This document shows positions 8,118-11,663 of a DNA stretch of 11,663 nt, piece by piece; the stretch's first letter is position 1; each line of letters opens with the position of its first letter. Origin of the DNA: Dehalococcoidia bacterium UBA2160 (lineage in GTDB: Bacteria; Chloroflexota; Dehalococcoidia; Lucifugimonadales; UBA1123); contig DCWO01000032.1 of the NCBI GenBank assembly GCA_002328865.1, forward strand, positions 1-11,663. Reading direction: 5' to 3'. The notes beneath the pieces were generated by a model. The model was not told where the DNA came from. It saw only the letters and a program-made list of their open reading frames with translations, and ran no database searches. The position numbers and the translations under genes were made by a program.

Positions 8118-8219
8118 CTGGGGGCACTGCGGTTGAATCGGGTAACCGCTCGGGGCAAGGCATATGGTTGTCACGCGCAAAGCTGCGCGCGTCGTGTGTG
8201 CGATGAGGGATGACCCCAG
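8118..8219 (+). promoter_or_regulatory. Candidate structured leader RNA upstream of the DUF5679 gene
   Basis: A closing stem CTGGGG (8118-8123) with CCCCAG (8214-8219) can enclose two internal hairpins: GCGGTT/AACCGC (8129-8134 with 8144-8149) and CGCGC/GCGCG (8174-8178 with 8185-8189). The element ends 37 nt before the start codon and 25 nt before the AGGAGG of the next gene. This is a natural position for a riboswitch or other cis-acting leader. I could not match it to a named class. The pairings are seen in the sequence; any function is inference, and GC-rich DNA makes such stems common. Confidence 0.3.
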
Positions 8220-8244
8220 GCGCACCCGTCAGAAGCATTAACTC

Positions 8245-8250
8245 AGGAGG
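8245..8250 (+). promoter_or_regulatory. Strong ribosome binding site for the DUF5679 gene
   Basis: A full AGGAGG lies 6 nt before the ATG at 8257. It fixes the start of this very short gene and supports its being translated. Confidence 0.8.
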
Positions 8251-8256
8251 GATTCT

Positions 8257-8400
8257 ATGAACGGATACTGCGTCAAGTGCAGGGCATCGAGGGAGATGCA
8301 GAACACCGAGTCCATCACGATGAAAAACGGCAGGCCCGCGACGCAGGGCGTTTGCCCCACATGCGGGACCAAGATGTTCAGGATTGGGAAGGGCAGCTAG
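8257..8400 (+). CDS. DUF5679 zinc-ribbon microprotein (47 aa)
   Basis: This tiny protein has two CxxC knuckles, Cys5/Cys8 in GYCVKCRA and Cys33/Cys36 in CPTCGTKMFRIGK. They are joined by the conserved MKNGRPATQG linker typical of DUF5679. The four cysteines are expected to bind one zinc ion. The molecular role of the family is not known; its size and basic C-terminus would fit nucleic-acid or ribosome association, but that is a guess. Length matches the family (about 45-60 aa). The start is decided by AGGAGG 6 nt upstream, and the stop is TAG. It stands alone on the + strand, behind a possibly structured leader, and faces the dehydratase gene tail to tail across 366 bp. Confidence 0.9.
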   Translation: MNGYCVKCRASREMQNTESITMKNGRPATQGVCPTCGTKMFRIGKGS

Positions 8401-8610
8401 CCTTTCAACCGATGACAGGCCGGGGTGTGCCCCAGACACCCACCTCCGGCGTGTAACTCGGCAACGGAGATTGACTCGCCTGCAGCATGGTCGCTAGGCT
8501 CGCGATGAGCGACGCCTTTGAGGCAGTGCTAGGCGATCAATGCAGAATCAAAGGGTCCGCGCGCACCTGTCAGGGAGCGTGGCATGCGCTCAATGGCTGG
8601 CCGCCAGAGA

Positions 8611-8631
8611 ACTCCGAACCGCATTCGGAGT
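8611..8631. repeat. Perfect 8-bp inverted repeat
   Basis: ACTCCGAA, loop CCGCA, and TTCGGAGT form an 8-bp stem. On the + strand a T-rich stretch (about 8650-8662) follows, but about 20 nt too far downstream for a standard intrinsic terminator. It lies about 210 bp past the DUF5679 stop. Confidence 0.5.
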
Positions 8632-8736
8632 CTTGGCGTTATTGGCATCGTTTTTCATTTTCGAAATCGAAATCGTGCGCGCAGGTCCAACATCTTGGAT
8701 AGCCTGCGATTCCTTCCTCCGACGGCGCCTACGTAA

Positions 8737-8759
8737 TCTCACGACGCCACGACGTGAGA
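8737..8759 (-). terminator. Hairpin just after the dehydratase stop
   Basis: TCTCACG and CGTGAGA pair over 7 bp with a 9-nt loop, starting about 7 nt past the stop codon of the - strand dehydratase gene. On that strand TTACGT follows, which is only weakly T-rich. Position favours a 3'-end hairpin for the two-gene operon; intrinsic termination is uncertain. Confidence 0.4.
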
Positions 8760-8766
8760 GGCGCGT

Positions 8767-9726
8767 TCACTCAGATCGGAGAACCGAATGCAGTGTTTCC
8801 GGGCCTATGTTGGCTCCGCATACGACGATGGCCACGTCCTTGCCTCGCATGTCTTCCGCCACTCGGATGTAGGCGGCGACGGCCACTCCAGCGGCCCCTT
8901 CTACTGCCATGTTGTGCGATTCCATGCACAGGCGCATGGCAGTCGCGATCTCTTCTTCGGATACCTTCACGAAGCGATCAACGAGCTCTCGGCAGAGCTC
9001 AAATGTGATCGCCCCCGGTTCGATGCCGCCCGCTGTTCCGTCCGACAACGTCGGGCATTGCTCCGCGTCGACGATGCGGCCCGCTGCCACAGATTCGGCC
9101 ATCGCGGCGGAATTCGTCGGAGTGGCGCCGACGATCTGCACTCGATCGAACACGGTTTTGGCGTACCCAGCCACGCCCGATGCCAGTCCTCCGCCGCCAA
9201 CGGCGACGAAGATCGCGTCGACATGCTCTAGCTGTCGAGCCAGCTCAACCGCTATGGTGCCCTGACCTCCGATGACTCGTGGGTCGTTGTACGGAGACAC
9301 GTACTCGCGGCCGTGCTCAGTCGCCCAACCTCGGGCGTGGGTCTCGGTCACTGCCACATCGTGTCCGTGGCGCCGGATTTCGGCGCCGAGCTCGACGATC
9401 GCGTCTGTCTTTGCTCCGGACGCCCCTTCCGGAACGAAGACGACGCACCGCGCGCCAAGAGTCTTGGCGGCATAGGCGACCGCGAGGCCGTGGTTCCCCG
9501 ATGAGGCCGCCACAACGCCTTGCTCACGCCGTTCCGGACCAAGAGCCAATAATGTGTTGAGCGCTCCCCGAACCTTGAACGATCCGGTGGGCTGCAGGTG
9601 CTCCAACTTGAGGAAGACCCTGCCCCCGTTCAAGCGGCTCAGCGTGGACGAGTGCTCCAACGGCGACGGGTCGATCAGATGACGGATTCGCCGCTCCGCA
9701 TCCATGACCTCCCGTACGACGTCCAT
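8767..9726 (-). CDS. PLP-dependent threonine/serine dehydratase (319 aa)
   Basis: This fold-type II PLP enzyme would deaminate threonine or serine to 2-oxobutyrate or pyruvate in the cytosol. The PLP lysine is Lys51 in PTGSFKVRGA. SSGNHGLAVAYAA holds the Asn that contacts the cofactor, GGGGLASG is the phosphate-binding loop, and VVCGAN near the end matches the family's terminal cofactor segment. At 319 aa it lacks the C-terminal ACT regulatory domain of biosynthetic IlvA. It therefore resembles the short catabolic TdcB type, but hydroxyaspartate dehydratase and the EutB-type ectoine enzyme share this scaffold and cannot be excluded. GGAGG 9 nt upstream supports the start. It lies 33 bp after the dehydrogenase-like gene on the same strand, so the two probably form an operon. 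Confidence 0.9.
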   Translation of the reverse strand: MDVVREVMDAERRIRHLIDPSPLEHSSTLSRLNGGRVFLKLEHLQPTGSFKVRGALNTLLALGPERREQGVVAASSGNHGLAVAYAAKTLGARCVVFVPEGASGAKTDAIVELGAEIRRHGHDVAVTETHARGWATEHGREYVSPYNDPRVIGGQGTIAVELARQLEHVDAIFVAVGGGGLASGVAGYAKTVFDRVQIVGATPTNSAAMAESVAAGRIVDAEQCPTLSDGTAGGIEPGAITFELCRELVDRFVKVSEEEIATAMRLCMESHNMAVEGAAGVAVAAYIRVAEDMRGKDVAIVVCGANIGPETLHSVLRSE

Positions 9727-9759
9727 CCGTTCAAGCCTCCTCGATTTCCGACGCGGCGG

Positions 9760-10959
9760 TTAGTGCATCTCCCGCAGCAGCCGCATCAACTCCTCGGCCC
9801 CGTTCACGGGTCGGGCGTTGCGACGAAGACCGAACTCCTCCTGGGCGTCATGCGCGATGCGCGGAAGGTCGCTTTCCGGCACGCCGACGTCTCTCATTCG
9901 CACGGGCATGCCTGCCGATTCGAAGAACGAAGCGATCTTGTCGGCCGCTCGATCGGCGTTGGCCGACGCCGACAAGCCATTGCCCGCCACACCCAAGGCC
10001 GACGCCAACCTCGCTTGCCCGTCAGCGGTGTGAGCCGCGTTGAAGCGGAGCCCCGGCGCCGTGGCGATGGCGTATGCCGCTCCGTGACTGCAGGTCGGAT
10101 ACAAAGTGTCGATCGTATGGGCCACCGCGGTGACGACTCCGAAGCCCACCGAACGGCCTCCAGTCTCGGCATCGCCCGCTCTGTTCGACAGAAACGACGC
10201 GGAGGCAAGGTTCATGCGCACATCCGGGTTTTCGGGTTCCGACCTGAGACGCGGCATGTTGTCGAGCAGCAGGCGAATCGACTGCCGTAGGTCGCCCTCC
10301 GCGATTGGGTTGACGCCTTCGACCGCCAGACTGGTCGCCACACCGCTGAACGCGGATGCGGCGGCGCTCATCGTCAGATCGGGTGATGCGGTCATCATCG
10401 CGTCCGCGTCCCAGATGACAGTCGATGGGCGGGTTTTTGGATCGAACAGCTCCAGCCTGTGTTGACGCACCGGGTCCACGATGGCGGTTCCGGCCCGAGT
10501 CATCGCGGTGGTTGGCGTCGTCAAGACCACGATGTTGGGAATCTTCGGCGCCATCAACCGGGGTGAGATCGGCGGGCCGTCCGGCGGATATTGCGTGCAC
10601 AACTCCCGCGCGTCGCCCTTCTCGGCGAGAAGGATGACTATGGCGCGAGCGGTGACTACTGCACTACCCCCGCCGACGGCGACGATCAGGTCCGCGGAAG
10701 CGTCGCGGGCCGCGGCGACTCCGGCCTCCACCGACGGCAACGGCGAACTGGTCTGCACGCCGTCGAATTCGCCCGCGTAACGCTCTCCGAGTTCATCGCG
10801 GACGCGATCCAGCAGATCTGTGCGACGTGCTACGGTCTGGCCGCAAACGACGAACGCCCGTTGCGCCCCGAGCCTCGCGGCTTCGTTGCCCAGGTTGGCG
10901 AGCGCATCCTGCCCGGCGTGAATCCTGAGCGCCGATGATCTGTAGCGTACGGTGTTCAT
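9760..10959 (-). CDS. Iron-alcohol-dehydrogenase-fold protein (maleylacetate reductase-like), degenerate metal site (399 aa)
   Basis: The overall plan is that of the iron-containing alcohol dehydrogenase/maleylacetate reductase family. It has an N-terminal nucleotide domain with VAVGGGSA (94-100), then a TTPTTA segment, and a helical C-terminal domain with NPIAEGDLRQSIRLL and CSHGAAYAIATAP. By hand alignment to FucO-type and maleylacetate reductase enzymes, the usual metal ligands Asp/His, His and His are replaced. The D-x-x-x-H pair falls on Ser202 and Gly206, and the next His on Thr277; only His292 remains. The Asp and Lys after GGGS are also absent. A redox role through an unusual site, or a non-dehydrogenase role, is therefore possible. 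The Met at 10959 is chosen over an upstream one because homology begins there and GGAGGG lies 11 nt before it. First gene of an operon with the dehydratase. Confidence 0.8.
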   Translation of the reverse strand: MNTVRYRSSALRIHAGQDALANLGNEAARLGAQRAFVVCGQTVARRTDLLDRVRDELGERYAGEFDGVQTSSPLPSVEAGVAAARDASADLIVAVGGGSAVVTARAIVILLAEKGDARELCTQYPPDGPPISPRLMAPKIPNIVVLTTPTTAMTRAGTAIVDPVRQHRLELFDPKTRPSTVIWDADAMMTASPDLTMSAAASAFSGVATSLAVEGVNPIAEGDLRQSIRLLLDNMPRLRSEPENPDVRMNLASASFLSNRAGDAETGGRSVGFGVVTAVAHTIDTLYPTCSHGAAYAIATAPGLRFNAAHTADGQARLASALGVAGNGLSASANADRAADKIASFFESAGMPVRMRDVGVPESDLPRIAHDAQEEFGLRRNARPVNGAEELMRLLREMH

Positions 10960-11235
10960 GGCGTCTTGAGCCCTCCGGGTCGGTGATTGTCGATTCGCAG
11001 GGCGCCCGAGGTCGTGTTCGGACTGCGCGCCCATCGGTCACGAGATTCGACTTAAGCGGGCAGCGTATGGTCGCTGATCGAGGTTACTGTATCACGCTGA
11101 ACCGGTCGCAATTGGTCGAGCACGTCGGGCGGATACTGCACGAACACGATGTACGCTCGTGACGAGGGGATTCGCGGTCGAGTTGACGGAAGCCACGCAA
11201 CTGGTGCGATTATCATATTTCCGGTGAGGTTCGAC
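10960..11235. other. Intergenic region with an imperfect 23-bp repeat copy
   Basis: No confident gene is seen here. A 54-codon ATG frame exists on the - strand (11216 to 11052) but has a poor ribosome site and no recognised motif. Its stop region (11042-11064) is one copy of a 23-bp repeat whose second copy lies across the 3' end of the regulator remnant (11226-11248). GGAGGG for the dehydrogenase-like gene is at 10971-10976 on the - strand. Confidence 0.4.
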
Positions 11236-11248
11236 TTACGCGGCCAGC
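11042..11248. repeat. Pair of imperfect 23-bp direct repeats (11042-11064 and 11226-11248)
   Basis: The two copies share 20 of 23 bases around TTCGACTTA and are 184 bp apart in the same orientation. On the - strand both contain a TAA stop followed by GTCGAA, so they look like two copies of a gene 3' end. One is the stop of the regulator remnant at 11236. This may be a trace of duplication or recombination. Confidence 0.5.
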
Positions 11249-11586
11249 AGCGCTCGATGCGAGCGGGCTCTTTCTTCCAGCGTGCTCATGCCGAGTTCCT
11301 CGCAGATGCGGATCGTCTCGTCCAGCATCGTGGTCGCATCGTGAGTGTTGGTCTGGCCGTCTCGGAGAGCGAACGACGCCGCGTGGTCGTGGGTCGTCCA
11401 GGCGAGTTCCGGCCAGTAGCAGGCTTTGCGGCAGAAACCCTCGGCCGCTTTGAAGTGCGAGTCGGCATCTTCGTATCGCTCGGAAATGATGCAGATCAGC
11501 GCCAGCATGCGGTCGACAGACCCGAGGCCGCCGTAGAGCATCGTTCCTTTGTGCGGCAGCAGATAGGCGTACTGTTCATTGTTGGC
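11236..11586 (-). pseudogene. C-terminal remnant of a TPR-containing ATPase/LuxR- or cyclase-type regulator, cut by a mobile element
   Basis: The frame is open from the right-hand junction to the TAA at 11236-11238 and encodes about 116 residues. They resemble the C-terminal TPR-like repeats of large bacterial regulators (AAA-ATPase, LuxR or adenylate-cyclase coupled). The pieces seen are EQYAYLLPHKGT, GGLGSVDRMLALI, RYEDADSHFKAAEGFCRK, YWPELAWTTHDHA and TMLDETIRICEELGM. These alternate as helix pairs with the usual small and aromatic spacing. The whole N-terminal part, which would hold the sensor or ATPase domains, is missing. In frame upstream, the homology stops near 11587 and a stop codon follows at 11611-11613, where the presumed insertion-sequence end begins. 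The Met at 11541 is internal and not a natural start. Such regulators are abundant in Chloroflexota and Actinomycetota. Confidence 0.7.
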
Positions 11587-11663
11587 TGTCAGCCTAAATG
11601 GGACGGAAAGTTAATGGAGACTTTGAGCTGATATCGCGAGCTCTCTGAGTTGATGATTGTACA
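11587..11663. mobile_element. Probable left end of an insertion sequence (IS21-like repeats)
   Basis: At 11587 the sequence begins TGTCAGCC. It then has two related direct repeats, TAAATGGGAC (11595-11604) and TTAATGGAGAC (11611-11621), about 16 bp apart. Short direct repeats just inside a TGTCA tip are what IS21-like ends look like. The point coincides with the loss of the regulator's reading frame. An ATG at 11653 could begin a transposase gene but the window ends there. The repeats differ from those at 81-128, so this would be a different element. The family assignment is inference. Confidence 0.4.

Larger units (their letters stand above)
8401..8766. other. Intergenic region between convergent genes, no gene seen
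   Basis: These 366 bp between the DUF5679 and dehydratase genes contain no frame that I recognise as a protein. They do hold hairpins: a weak 6-bp stem at 8423-8441 (GGGTGT/ACACCC, 7-nt loop) just after the DUF5679 stop, an 8-bp perfect stem at 8611-8631, and a 7-bp stem at 8737-8759. An AT-richer patch at about 8648-8675, with TTTCGAAA and a repeated GAAATC, stands out against the GC-rich surroundings. Confidence 0.5.

Noticed and set aside
7585..8256. tRNA, SRP RNA or other known RNA gene in the gene-poor stretch
   Set aside because: No TpsiC-arm sequence, CCA-type acceptor pairing or SRP core motif was found by eye. The hairpins do not assemble into a known RNA.
8014..8439. 141-codon - strand ORF across the DUF5679 gene
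   Set aside because: The + strand DUF5679 protein has conserved cysteines and a strong ribosome site. The opposite frame has no motif and is Pro/His/Arg-rich as expected for a shadow.
9598..10290. 230-codon + strand ORF spanning the start of the dehydratase gene and the end of the dehydrogenase-like gene
   Set aside because: It runs antisense across two well-supported genes and their spacer, is Arg/His-rich, and has no family resemblance.
11052..11216. 54-codon ATG ORF on the - strand downstream of the regulator remnant
   Set aside because: The ribosome site is weak, no family is recognised, and it overlaps the repeat copy. It is too uncertain to call as a gene.
1..11663. CRISPR array, defence island or prophage
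   Set aside because: There are no regularly spaced repeats of CRISPR type and no nuclease, methyltransferase, integrase or phage structural genes. The complete genes are ordinary metabolic, repair and translation genes.

Overview
The window reads as a GC-rich chromosomal segment from an uncultured bacterium. The taxonomic evidence is mixed. The long single-domain TAL-type transaldolase, the GH15 enzyme, the YcaQ-like HTH_42 protein, the DUF5679 zinc-ribbon microprotein and the tail of a large TPR/AAA-type regulator together fit Chloroflexota or deep-branching Actinomycetota-like lineages. A dedicated glutaminyl-tRNA synthetase argues against most cultured actinobacteria, which use the GatCAB route. 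I place it tentatively near Chloroflexota, without certainty.

Layout from left to right. Bases 81-134 hold two tandem 24-bp repeats ending in TTGACA, which look like the right end of an IS21-like element whose body lies outside the window. Next, on the + strand, come transaldolase (300-1427), a GH15 glucoamylase/trehalase-like gene broken by an in-frame TAG and a +1 shift in a G run (1616-3476), and glutaminyl-tRNA synthetase (3574-5262). Convergent to these on the - strand is a two-gene unit, 7584 to 5308. It encodes a YcaQ/AlkZ-like winged-helix DNA glycosylase followed after 9 bp by a PfkB sugar kinase of the 2-keto-3-deoxygluconate kinase type. A 672-bp stretch (7585-8256) has no confident gene but holds a perfect 9-bp hairpin, one doubtful 65-codon ORF and a potentially structured leader. 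That leader precedes a 47-aa DUF5679 zinc-ribbon protein (8257-8400, +).

After a 366-bp intergenic region with two hairpins there is a second - strand operon, 10959 to 8767. It encodes an iron-alcohol-dehydrogenase-fold protein that appears to have lost most metal ligands, then a threonine/serine dehydratase. At the right end (11236-11586, -) is the C-terminal remnant of a TPR-type regulator. It is cut at about 11587 by a TGTCA... sequence with short direct repeats, which looks like the left end of another insertion sequence.

Functionally the window is mostly central carbon and amino-acid metabolism (pentose phosphate, keto-deoxy sugar acid phosphorylation, alpha-glucan or trehalose hydrolysis, amino-acid deamination), plus translation and DNA repair. 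I see no CRISPR array, tRNA, rRNA, defence cluster or toxin-antitoxin pair. The most notable points are the mobile-element ends at both borders, the broken GH15 gene, the degenerate metal site of the dehydrogenase and the structured leader before the DUF5679 gene.
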